Shown: positions 46,328 to 54,073 of the stretch, piece after piece | How positions within the stretch are numbered: position 1 is the stretch's first letter | Layout: each line of letters starts with the position of its first letter | Notes under the pieces: model-generated | Told to the model about the DNA's origin: nothing | Seen by the model: only the letters and a program-made list of their open reading frames with translations | Databases searched by the model: none | Translations under genes and position numbers: made by a program | DNA from: Lentzea fradiae | GTDB lineage: Bacteria > Actinomycetota > Actinomycetes > Mycobacteriales > Pseudonocardiaceae | Length of the DNA stretch: 64,000 nucleotides | Reading direction: 5' to 3' | NCBI RefSeq assembly: GCF_900100955.1 | Contig: NZ_FNCC01000011.1 | Coordinates: forward strand, 186,001 to 250,000

Positions 46328-47548
46328 TCAGGCGAGGCGGACCGGCAGGTGCTTCACGCCGTTCTGGAAGTTCGACCGCAGGCGCACGACCTCGCCGTCC
46401 GGTTCCAGCACCCCCGGCAGGTCGAGCACGGCCTCGAAGACCGCCCTCAGCTGCGTGCGGGCCAGGTGCGCGCCGAGGCAGAAGTGCGGCCCGTGCCCGA
46501 AGCTCAGGTGGTCGGCCTCCCTGCGGCCGACGTCGAACCGGTGCGGGTCGGTGTAGACGCGCTCGTCGCGGTTGGCCGACGAGAACCACACGACGACCTT
46601 CTCCCCCGCCGCGATCGGGACGCCGGACAACGTCGTGTCCTGCACGGCCGTGCGGCGGAAGTGCATGACGGGCGTCCACCACCGCAGCATCTCCTCGACG
46701 GCGGTGGGCAGCAGCGACCGGTCCGCGCGCAGCCGCGCGTACTGGTCGGGGTGCTCCAGCAGCGCGATCATGCCGCCGGGGATGCCGTTGCGCAGCGTCT
46801 CGTTGCCCGCCACCGAGAACAGCCAGAACAGGTTCTCGAACTCCTCCAGCGAGATGTCCTCCCGCATGAGGTTGCTCAGCACGTCGTCCGACGGGTGCTC
46901 GCGCTTGTACGAGCCCAACGCGTGCGCGTAGGCGTAGAGGTCGGGCATTCCGTCCCGTGCGCGCGGGTCGCGGCCGTCGTCGGGACGCAGCTCCAGCGCT
47001 TCGAGGGCCATGTCGGTCATGCCGTCCGTCGAACTGGACGACAGCGCGTACTCCGCGTCCTCGAAGCCGATCACGCGGTTGCTCCAGTCGTAGAGCAGCG
47101 CACGGTCCTGCCTCGGCACGCCGAAGACGTCGGCCAGCGTGAGCAACGGCAGGTCGGCCACGTCGGCGGCGAAGTCGCCGGACAGGTTCGCGACGATCCG
47201 GCGGGCGTTGGCGGGGATGCCGTCCTCCAGCCTCGCCACGGCTCGCGGCGTGAACGCCTGCGTCAACATGCGGCGCAACCGGGTGTGCTCGGGCGGGTCC
47301 TGGTTGAGCATCATGCGCTGCACGTAGGCGAGGTCCACCGGCTGCGGGTCGCGGATCTGGGTGGCGCCCCGGTGGGACGAGAAGACGCCGGGTGAGCGCA
47401 GCACCGTCCGCACCTCGGCGTGCCGGAAGACCGCCCAGAAGTCACCGATGCGCACGACGTCGTTTTCGCGCAGCCGGGTGAGTGCGTCGTGCGGGACGTG
47501 CGATGTATACGTGTCCGGGTCGACGATCAGCTCGGCATCGGTCCTCAT
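46328..47548 (-). CDS. Cytochrome P450
   Basis: The 406-residue soluble bacterial P450 has the heme-Cys loop FGHGPHFCLGAHLAR, the K-helix ExxR in AVEEMLRW and the I-helix AGNETLRNG, where Glu replaces the usual Asp, as in actinobacterial sterol/lipid-oxidising P450s (CYP125/142-like AGNET pattern). ATG 47548 gives the normal family start. It is divergent from an alpha/beta hydrolase with only 15 bases between start codons. No ferredoxin gene is adjacent. Substrate unknown; the resemblance is only at motif level. Confidence 0.92.
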   Translation of the reverse strand: MRTDAELIVDPDTYTSHVPHDALTRLRENDVVRIGDFWAVFRHAEVRTVLRSPGVFSSHRGATQIRDPQPVDLAYVQRMMLNQDPPEHTRLRRMLTQAFTPRAVARLEDGIPANARRIVANLSGDFAADVADLPLLTLADVFGVPRQDRALLYDWSNRVIGFEDAEYALSSSSTDGMTDMALEALELRPDDGRDPRARDGMPDLYAYAHALGSYKREHPSDDVLSNLMREDISLEEFENLFWLFSVAGNETLRNGIPGGMIALLEHPDQYARLRADRSLLPTAVEEMLRWWTPVMHFRRTAVQDTTLSGVPIAAGEKVVVWFSSANRDERVYTDPHRFDVGRREADHLSFGHGPHFCLGAHLARTQLRAVFEAVLDLPGVLEPDGEVVRLRSNFQNGVKHLPVRLA

Positions 47549-47563
47549 GGAACGGATTCTGGC

Positions 47564-48265
47564 GTGCTTCATGTCGAACGGGGCGGGAACGGGCCGTTGC
47601 TGGTGCTGCTGCACGGGCTGGGCGCGACCGGCGAGGTGTGGGAGGACGTCGTCCGCGACTGGCACGGGAGCTGGCTCGTGCCGGATCTGCCCGGTCACGG
47701 GCGCAGCGGCCGGATCGACCGCTACTCGTTCGGCTCGCTCGCGGCGGCCGTGGCGGAGGTCGTCCCGCGTGAGCCGGTCACGGTCGTGGGGCACTCGCTC
47801 GGCGGGGTCGTCGCGCTGACGCTCGCCAGCGGGTGGTTCGGCGTGGACGTGACGCGGTGCGTCGGTGTCGGGATCAAGGTGCGGTGGACCGACGAGGAGC
47901 TGGCGAAGGCCGCCTCGCTCGCGGCCCGTCCCGCGAAGGTCCTCGCCACCGAGGAGGAGGCCGCCGAGCGGGCGTCCAGGATGGCGGGCGTGCCGGTGCG
48001 GCACGGCGTGTCCGAGGTGGACGGCGGCTGGGCGCCGTCGCTGGACGTGCGGGCGTTCGGCGTCGGGCGGCCCGACCTGCCGGGCCTGGTCATGGCGGCG
48101 AAGGCGGAGGTCGTGCTGGCCGCGGGCGAGAACGACCCGATGTGCCCGCGCGAGCACCTGGAGGAGCTGGTGCCCGAGCCGGTGGTGTTCCCCGGCGTCG
48201 GGCACAACGCGCACGTCGAGTCGCCGTCGTCGGTCGGCCTGCTGCTGGGTCAGCCCGCGAGGTAG
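47564..48265 (+). CDS. Alpha/beta hydrolase
   Basis: The 233-residue protein has the oxyanion HGLGATGEVW block, nucleophile VGHSLGG (Ser near residue 71), an Asp in AGENDPMCP and the His in GVGHNAHVESP. The GTG 47564 start follows only 15 bases after the divergent P450 start, so its promoter must overlap that gene. It may hydrolyse an ester or lactone linked to the P450 product. Its end overlaps the convergent SDR gene by 16 bases. Confidence 0.85.
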   Translation: MLHVERGGNGPLLVLLHGLGATGEVWEDVVRDWHGSWLVPDLPGHGRSGRIDRYSFGSLAAAVAEVVPREPVTVVGHSLGGVVALTLASGWFGVDVTRCVGVGIKVRWTDEELAKAASLAARPAKVLATEEEAAERASRMAGVPVRHGVSEVDGGWAPSLDVRAFGVGRPDLPGLVMAAKAEVVLAAGENDPMCPREHLEELVPEPVVFPGVGHNAHVESPSSVGLLLGQPAR

Positions 48266-48990
48266 CCGCCGTCGGCCGCGAGCACGACGCCGTTGACGTA
48301 GCTCGACCGGCCGGACGCCAGGAACAGCACGACGTCCGCGATCTCCTCCGGCTCGCCCACGCGGTTCAGCGGGACGGTCTCGCTGATCTTCTCGAACACC
48401 TCGCCCGCCTGCGTGACGGCGGTCTCGGTGCGGATCGGGCCGGGCGCGACGGAGTTGACGCGCACACCCCGTGCGCCGAACTCCACGGCCCACGACCGGG
48501 TCAGGGCGTCGAGCGCGGCCTTGGAGGCGCTGTAGACGCTGGTGGTCGGGTTGCCGACGTCCGCGCCGATCGACGAGACGTTGACGATCGCGCCTCTGCC
48601 CCTGGCGAGCATCCCCGGGACGAGCGCGGCCGTGAGGAAGTAGGCGCCCCGCACGTTGACGTCGAAGACCTGCCGGTAGGTCTCCTCGGACTGCTCGGGG
48701 GTCGGCGAGAACGGGAAGATGCCCGCGTTGTTGACGAGGACGTCGACCTCGCCGACCTCCTCGGCCAGCGCGCGGACGTCGCCTAGGTCGCCGATGTCCG
48801 CGACGGTGAAGTGGCCGGTGCCTCCCGCCTGTTCGATGAGCCGGACCGTCTCCTTGCCGAGGTCGGCGCGGCGGCCGGTGACGTGCACGGTGGCGCCCTC
48901 CTCGGCGAGCCTGACCGCGATGGCGCGGCCGATGCCCGAGGTGGCTCCTGTGACGAGTGCCTTCTGGTTCGCGAGAGTGCTGGTCGACAT
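48250..48990 (-). CDS. Short-chain dehydrogenase/reductase
   Basis: The 246-residue classical SDR has TGATSGIGRAIA (about 13-24), NNAG (about 86-89), Ser in VNVSSIGAD, YxxxK as YSASK and PG for cofactor positioning in SVAPGPIRTET. ATG 48990 gives the standard N-terminus; a GTG three codons upstream is possible. It lies near the P450 and hydrolase and could act in the same oxidation route, but there is no operon link. Confidence 0.88.
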   Translation of the reverse strand: MSTSTLANQKALVTGATSGIGRAIAVRLAEEGATVHVTGRRADLGKETVRLIEQAGGTGHFTVADIGDLGDVRALAEEVGEVDVLVNNAGIFPFSPTPEQSEETYRQVFDVNVRGAYFLTAALVPGMLARGRGAIVNVSSIGADVGNPTTSVYSASKAALDALTRSWAVEFGARGVRVNSVAPGPIRTETAVTQAGEVFEKISETVPLNRVGEPEEIADVVLFLASGRSSYVNGVVLAADGGYLAG

Positions 48991-49040
48991 GCCGTCCACG
49001 CTGCCGCCGCCGCGTGGTCGGCCCGTGAAATCCGGATGAA

Positions 49041-50576
49041 TCAGCTGGTGGGAGCCAGTGTGCGCAGCCCGTAGAACAGCTGCACGTACCGCGGGATCCG
49101 GTACCGGCCCAGCTCCAGCGGCTCGATCAGGTGGACGTCCGCGAGCGACTCCAGCAGCACCTCGACCGTCCCGATCTCGCCACCGGACAGCTCCACGGCC
49201 TCGCACAGGTCGATCACGTCGGCGCCCTTGCGGGCGAAGCACGCGAGCAGGTGCCGTTCGTCCTCGGTGAGCCGGGCGTCGGCCTTGATCATCGGCGCCA
49301 GCACCGCCTTGCAGTCGGACGGGATCGCCTCGCCCAGGACGCTCTCCCGGTGCATCTGCCGCAGCAGCATCGAGGCGGTCCACCGCGGCCGGGCGGCGAG
49401 CTTGCCGCCGAGGACGCGGACCGGCACGGGCAGGTGCGAGACCCGCGCGAGGACGTGCGCCACCGCCTCCTCGTCGTCAGGACCGACCGGGACGATCCCG
49501 CGGAACAGCGCGCCGGCCTCGGCGGGAGCGAGCCCCGCGATCGTCGACCAGGTCACGCCGGGCAGCTCGTTCCACCTGCGCACGCTCGTGATGATCATGG
49601 CGGGGCCCGGCACGTGCAGGTCCCTGATCGAAGCCGGGTCGCGCAGGTCGTCGACGATGACCAGGATGCGCTTGCCGCGCGCCTTCTGCCGCCACAGCGC
49701 GGCCTTGTCCCCCACCGGGTTCTCGACGCCGACCGCCCGCAGCAGCTCGTGCGCGACGTCGTTCCCGCGCACGAAGACCTGCCCGTCCGGGAACCGGTCC
49801 TTCACGAGGTGCCCGATCCGGACGGCCAGGGCGGTCTTGCCGCTGCCGTGCATCCCGGCGATGCCGACCGTGCCCGGCAGCACCGCGAGCGCCCGCGCGA
49901 TCTCCTGCGCACGCCCGGTGAAGTCGGCGACGTCCGGCGGGAGCTGCTCCGGCCTGCGCGGCAGGTCGAGGTCACCCCGGAGGATCCGCGCGTGCACCTC
50001 GCGCAGCTCGGGCCCTGGTTCGAGCCCCAGCTCCTCGTTCAGCAGGGCACGTGCCCGGTGGAAGTGGTCCAGCGCCTCCGCCTGCCTGCCGTCCCGGTAC
50101 AGAGCCGACATCAGCAACGCCCGCGGCCGTTCCCGCAACGGATGCGCCGCGACGTGCTTCTGCAGCTCCAGGACGTCCAGCTCCCGTTCGAGCCACTCCT
50201 CCCGCACCCGCAGCCGCTGCTCGGCGAGCCGGACCCGGTGCGCCTCGAAGTAGGCCCCTTGGAGCCCCTCCAAGGGCTCGCCGCAGCAGTCGTCGACCAG
50301 CTCGGCTCCGCGCACCGTGTAACCGCCGTCCCTGGACCGGAGATCCAGCTCCGGCAGCACCTTGCGGATCTTGTACATGTACGTCCGCAACGCCGTCACC
50401 GCCCCCGGCGCCGGGACGTCCCACACCATGCCGGCCAGCTGCTCGTTGCTCAGCCGGACACCGTTGTTCAGCAGCAACGCCGCCAGCACGGCCCGCTGCC
50501 GGCGCGGCCCCAGGTCGATCTCGTCGTCGTCGCGCCAGGCTCGTACCGGACCCATCAGCGAGAAGCGCAGGCTCAT
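49041..50576 (-). CDS. SARP-like transcriptional regulator with BTAD and NTPase domains
   Basis: The 511-residue protein has an OmpR-type winged helix (about 1-90: FSLMGPVRAWRDDDEIDLGPRRQRAVLAALL), a bacterial transcriptional activation domain of TPR-like helices (about 95-200: LMSALYRDGRQAEAL ... LNEELGLEPGPELREVH) and an NB-ARC/STAND-like domain (about 220-480) with P-loop GMHGSGKTALA and Walker B ILVIVDD. It is a shortened AfsR-type regulator without C-terminal sensor TPRs. Such proteins activate secondary metabolism genes; the nearby P450/SDR genes are possible targets. Confidence 0.9.
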   Translation of the reverse strand: MSLRFSLMGPVRAWRDDDEIDLGPRRQRAVLAALLLNNGVRLSNEQLAGMVWDVPAPGAVTALRTYMYKIRKVLPELDLRSRDGGYTVRGAELVDDCCGEPLEGLQGAYFEAHRVRLAEQRLRVREEWLERELDVLELQKHVAAHPLRERPRALLMSALYRDGRQAEALDHFHRARALLNEELGLEPGPELREVHARILRGDLDLPRRPEQLPPDVADFTGRAQEIARALAVLPGTVGIAGMHGSGKTALAVRIGHLVKDRFPDGQVFVRGNDVAHELLRAVGVENPVGDKAALWRQKARGKRILVIVDDLRDPASIRDLHVPGPAMIITSVRRWNELPGVTWSTIAGLAPAEAGALFRGIVPVGPDDEEAVAHVLARVSHLPVPVRVLGGKLAARPRWTASMLLRQMHRESVLGEAIPSDCKAVLAPMIKADARLTEDERHLLACFARKGADVIDLCEAVELSGGEIGTVEVLLESLADVHLIEPLELGRYRIPRYVQLFYGLRTLAPTS

Positions 50577-50635
50577 GCATCAGGACAACGCCCGCGCCGA
50601 TGCCCGGCTTCCCGGGCACTCCACCTCGAAACGAG

Positions 50636-50663
50636 TATTATGAACGTAGGCTCAGAGCCTACG
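50636..50663 (+). promoter_or_regulatory. Promoter with palindromic operator of the AbiE operon
   Basis: TATTAT (50636-50641) is a strong -10. CGTAGGCTC-A-GAGCCTACG (50645-50663) is a perfect 19-base palindrome at the predicted transcription start, right before the ribosome site GGAGG (50663-50667). AbiEi antitoxins are known to repress their own operon by binding inverted repeats. Confidence 0.7.
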
Positions 50664-50671
50664 GAGGTCAT

Positions 50672-51307
50672 ATGAGTGACCGGGTCACGATCCCCACCGA
50701 GCTCGCCAGGAGACAGAACAAGGTGCTCCGCCCCAGGGACGCGGCGGACGTGTACGCCCATCCCCGCGCAGAGTTCGGGCGACTTCTCGACCAAGCGGTG
50801 CTCAGCCGCCTCCGCCCCGGCTACTACGCGCTCGCCCCGCTGGAACGACTCGGCGACTCGCGATGGCGACCCGATCTCGCGGCGGCCGCCCTCGGCATCG
50901 CCCAGGCCGACTACGGCCGGGACGCGGTGGCTCTCATGAGCGTCAGCGCCGCACGCAGACTCGGCGCCCTCCCCCGCGCCATCGGCACCGCGGTCGTGGC
51001 GGTGCCGAGACAACGGCCGGTCCTGGACACCGCTGTCGGCCAGGTCGTTTTCGTGAAGCGCGACGTGCGGCGCCTGGATCTCGAAAGCGTCGAAACGGAG
51101 CTCACGACGGGGTGGATGACCACTGCGGAACAGACGGCTCTCGACGTGGCGGCACGGCCCGAACTCGGCGGCATCGGACCGTCCGATGCCGAATCCGTCC
51201 TCAGAGCCCTGGCACGCAAGATCCAGTGGACGGTCGTCGAGGAACTCGCCCGCGACCAGCACAGGCCAGGTGCACTGGCACGACTGAAGAAGGCCGCGGA
51301 TGCTTGA
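50672..51307 (+). CDS. AbiEi family antitoxin/transcriptional repressor
   Basis: The 211-residue protein has an N-terminal winged-helix domain (about 15-70: KVLRPRDAADVYAHPRAEFGRLLDQAVLSRLRPGYYAL, the AbiEi wHTH) and a C-terminal AbiEi antitoxin domain with WMTTAEQTALDVAARPELGG. In the type IV AbiE system this protein represses the operon and offsets the nucleotidyltransferase toxin. ATG 50672 follows GGAGG. It overlaps the toxin gene by 8 bases. Confidence 0.85.
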   Translation: MSDRVTIPTELARRQNKVLRPRDAADVYAHPRAEFGRLLDQAVLSRLRPGYYALAPLERLGDSRWRPDLAAAALGIAQADYGRDAVALMSVSAARRLGALPRAIGTAVVAVPRQRPVLDTAVGQVVFVKRDVRRLDLESVETELTTGWMTTAEQTALDVAARPELGGIGPSDAESVLRALARKIQWTVVEELARDQHRPGALARLKKAADA

Positions 51308-52061
51308 CCAAGACGAACTCATGGCGGTCGCCGACTCGTTCGGCGTCGCGGAAGACCAGGTCCGGCGAGACCACCTGATCAGCCACGTCCTGGCGCACCT
51401 CGCCGAGACCACGCCGGACGTGCTCTTCGTCGGCGGGACCGCGCTGGCGAGAACACACCTCGCGGACCCGGCGGACGGAGGTCGCTTGTCGGAGGACATC
51501 GACCTGTGGACAGCCGGCCGTCTCGCGGTCGCCACCACGCTCGACGCGAGGCTTCCACGACTGCTCCGACGCGAGTTCCCGGGAACCTCTTGGGACCCTT
51601 CCCTGCTGGTCACGCGGTCCGTGGTCGAACCCGGCGTGCTCGTCACCGGGACAGGTCTCATGGTCCGGATGCAACTGCTGGACCACGAAGACTGGGCCCG
51701 GTGGCCGTACGAGGTCGCGAAAATCGAGATGAGGTACTCGGACCTGCCGTCAGAGGTCGAGCTCAGGGTCCCGACGCTGTGCGCGTTCGCCGCCATGAAG
51801 ACCCTCGCGTGGTCCGACAGACATGCCGCCAGGGATCTCTACGACCTCGCACGGCTGGCTCGGCTCGGCGCGCTGACCGAAGACGCCGCGGACCTGGTCC
51901 ACGACGCGACAGGCGTGTCGGTCCAGCGGTACGAGTTCACCTCGTTGCCCACGAGCTTGAACTGGCAGTCGCAGCTGTCACACCAGACCCGCGATCTTCC
52001 CGACCCGCAGTGGTGCCTGGACGTGGTGCGGGACTCGTACGCCGCGGTTCTCGGCTGGTGA
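51300..52061 (+). CDS. AbiEii nucleotidyltransferase toxin
   Basis: The 253-residue toxin has the DNA polymerase beta-type nucleotidyltransferase motif: GGTALA (Gly45-Gly46-Thr47) and SEDIDL (Asp66, Asp68), plus a later K-x-E strand (VAKIEMRYSDL) and FAAMKTLAWSDRHAARDLYDLARL, the conserved AbiEii block. Related enzymes add nucleotides to tRNA ends or otherwise block growth, giving phage-induced abortive infection. The overlap with the antitoxin gene keeps antitoxin made first. All visible catalytic residues are intact. Confidence 0.88.
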   Translation: MLDQDELMAVADSFGVAEDQVRRDHLISHVLAHLAETTPDVLFVGGTALARTHLADPADGGRLSEDIDLWTAGRLAVATTLDARLPRLLRREFPGTSWDPSLLVTRSVVEPGVLVTGTGLMVRMQLLDHEDWARWPYEVAKIEMRYSDLPSEVELRVPTLCAFAAMKTLAWSDRHAARDLYDLARLARLGALTEDAADLVHDATGVSVQRYEFTSLPTSLNWQSQLSHQTRDLPDPQWCLDVVRDSYAAVLGW

Positions 52062-52166
52062 TCCGCCGTACGGCCCGCGTCCGAACAGGACTCCGGTTCG
52101 CCGCTTTCGTCCACTCCTTCGAGTTCTGTCGCCCGGACGGCAGTCGAAGAACCCCGGACCGGTGGG

Positions 52167-52172
52167 TACCGT
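52167..52172 (+). promoter_or_regulatory. -10 element of a likely leaderless TPR gene
   Basis: TACCGT (TANNNT) ends 7 bases before ATG 52180, and no Shine-Dalgarno sequence is present, so the transcript probably starts at the initiation codon. Confidence 0.5.
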
Positions 52173-52179
52173 TGATCCA

Positions 52180-52560
52180 ATGACGGACGGCACCTTCGAG
52201 GCGTTCAGGAAGGCGGAGGCGTTGCTCGCCCAGCGCCGCCCCCTCGACGCCCTGCGCGAGCTGAGGCCGGTGCTGGACGAGGCGGGGGACGCACCCTCCG
52301 TGCAGCTGCTCGCCGGCCGGGCGTACCTCGGGTCCGCGCAGCTGAACCGGGCTGAGCAGGCGTTCCGGAAGGTGCTCGACCTCGACCCGAGCGACCACTA
52401 CGCGCGGTTCGCGCTCGGCAGGACGCTGCAGCGGCTCGCCCGGCTGCCGGAGGCGCTGGCCCAGCTGCGGATGGCCGTCGCGATGAACCCGTCGCCGGAG
52501 TACCAGGAGGCCCTCGGCGAGGTCCGCGCCCGCATGGCCGTCGAGCGGGACCGCCACTGA
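52180..52560 (+). CDS. Small tetratricopeptide-repeat protein
   Basis: The 126-residue all-helical protein has about three TPR units: residues 7-40 (FRKAEALLAQRRPLDALRELRPVL), 43-75 (LLAGRAYLGSAQLNRAEQAFRKVLDLDP) and 77-110 (YARFALGRTLQRLARLPEALAQLRMAVAMNP). It has no catalytic domain and is probably a protein-protein adaptor. It appears monocistronic and leaderless. Confidence 0.82.
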   Translation: MTDGTFEAFRKAEALLAQRRPLDALRELRPVLDEAGDAPSVQLLAGRAYLGSAQLNRAEQAFRKVLDLDPSDHYARFALGRTLQRLARLPEALAQLRMAVAMNPSPEYQEALGEVRARMAVERDRH

Positions 52561-52764
52561 GGTCCACTGTGGACTGTCCGCACGTTGACCCGAATGGACG
52601 CCTGTTCAACGGTGCGTGAGCGACTAAGTTCTCTGTGAGGCCACCGGGGGGACGCGACGAGCGTTCTGACGGGCGCCGGATCTGGGGGGATCCAACCGTG
52701 AAGCGCGGCGTGAGCTGCCCTCGTTTCGGTGTGCCTTCACCGCCGCGACAGAGGGGTTCCCGCA

Positions 52765-53991
52765 GTGAAGAAGATCAGGCTTTCGGTCCTGGCGGCCATC
52801 ACCGCCACGACGGCGTCGCTGGTGATGGCCTCGCCGGCGCTCGCACAGGCCGACTCCGGTCCGTCCGCCCTCACGCCTGAGGTCAAGGCGCTGATGGCGA
52901 CCCAGGACAAGCTCCACAAGATCGCCCAACGGGTGGAGAGAGACAACGGCTTCAGCGGTTTCTACGTGGACGCGGGCAGCAAGACGCTCAACGTCTACTG
53001 GAAGGGCAAGGCTCCGGCCAAGCTCAACGCCGCCGCGGCCGTCGCCAAGGCGCAGGGCCTCACCGTGAAGGTCCACTCCGCCAAGTACTCCGAGGCCGAG
53101 CTGAAGGCCGAGGCCGCGCGCCTGGTCAAGTCCGGTTCGGTGCACAGCGTCGCCGCCAAGTACGACGGCAGCGGCCTCGCCGTCAAGCAGTCCGGCACGG
53201 AGGTCGCGGCGAGGGCCGCGGTGCAGAGCTCCGTCGCCGTCGAGGTGCAGGCGGGCGGCTTCGAGCTCGCCGCGACCCGCCTCTTCGACGCCGCCCCGTA
53301 CAAGGGCGGCGGGTACATCGAGAACTACGCCAACGGCATCGTGCAGGGCGCCTGCACCTCCGGTTTCGCCGTGACCGACAACGCCACGGGCGCCGACAAG
53401 CTCCTCACCGCGGCGCACTGCGGCAACGTCGGCAGCTACTTCACGACCGGCTCCGGCAGCATCATCGGCGCGGTCCAGAGCCGCTCGATCTCCTCGGACA
53501 GCGAGGTCCTCCCCGCCAGCGGCCAGCCGCGCCTGTGGATCGGCGAGTCGATCCAGAGCGAGATCACCCAGCCGTCGGCCTTCCAGTACGGCCTCGACGT
53601 GATCGGCTCGTCCGCGACCTACGCCGGTGACTGGCTGTGCGACTCGGGTTCGTACTCCGGCACGATCTGCGAGATCCGCGCCGTGCAGACCGGCCTGTCC
53701 GTCTGCCTGTCCGGGTTCGGCTGCGTGGAGAACTCCGTCGAGGCCGTGCACCAGGGCGGCTACAGCGCGGGCGGCAACGGCGACAGCGGCGGCCCGGTCT
53801 TCTCCGCCCACCCCGGCGACAAGCTGGTGGCCCGCGGCACCCTGACCGCCATCTCGACCCACCCCGAAGACCTGCGCCAGTGCAGCGGCGTGCCGGCGCA
53901 GAACGGCCGCCAGTGCTCACGACGCATCGTGTTCCCGGACATCATGCGCCAGCTGGCCGACCACAACGTCCACGTCAAGATCGTTTCCTGA
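52765..53991 (+). CDS. Secreted S1-family serine protease (first of tandem pair)
   Basis: The 408-residue preproprotease has a signal peptide (about 1-27), a pro-region (about 35-150) of alpha-lytic/streptogrisin type (GFSGFYVDAGSKTLNVYW), then a chymotrypsin-like catalytic domain. His is in LLTAAHCG, a likely Asp in SSDSEVL and the nucleophile in GGNGDSGGPVF. Several cysteine pairs surround the active site (GACTSG-AAHCG, WLCDSG-TICEI). GTG 52765 has GAGGGG about 10 bases upstream. The propeptide probably folds the enzyme and is removed outside the cell. Confidence 0.92.
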   Translation: MKKIRLSVLAAITATTASLVMASPALAQADSGPSALTPEVKALMATQDKLHKIAQRVERDNGFSGFYVDAGSKTLNVYWKGKAPAKLNAAAAVAKAQGLTVKVHSAKYSEAELKAEAARLVKSGSVHSVAAKYDGSGLAVKQSGTEVAARAAVQSSVAVEVQAGGFELAATRLFDAAPYKGGGYIENYANGIVQGACTSGFAVTDNATGADKLLTAAHCGNVGSYFTTGSGSIIGAVQSRSISSDSEVLPASGQPRLWIGESIQSEITQPSAFQYGLDVIGSSATYAGDWLCDSGSYSGTICEIRAVQTGLSVCLSGFGCVENSVEAVHQGGYSAGGNGDSGGPVFSAHPGDKLVARGTLTAISTHPEDLRQCSGVPAQNGRQCSRRIVFPDIMRQLADHNVHVKIVS

Positions 53992-54005
53992 CACCACGAC
54001 GACGG

Positions 54006-54038
54006 GCGGGCCCGAGTCCACAGAGGACCCGGGCCCGC
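54006..54038 (+). terminator. Terminator between the tandem proteases
   Basis: GCGGGCCCG (54006-54014) and CGGGCCCGC (54030-54038) are perfect 9-bp arms with a 15-base loop, 15 bases after the first protease stop. Confidence 0.65.
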
Positions 54039-54073
54039 GAGACCCCGCACACCAACGGACTCCTGGGGGAACC

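Noticed and set aside
46328-50576. Secondary metabolite biosynthetic cluster
   Set aside because: A P450, SDR, hydrolase and SARP-like regulator are present, but no scaffold-forming enzyme (PKS, NRPS, terpene synthase) is in the region, so a full cluster is not supported.
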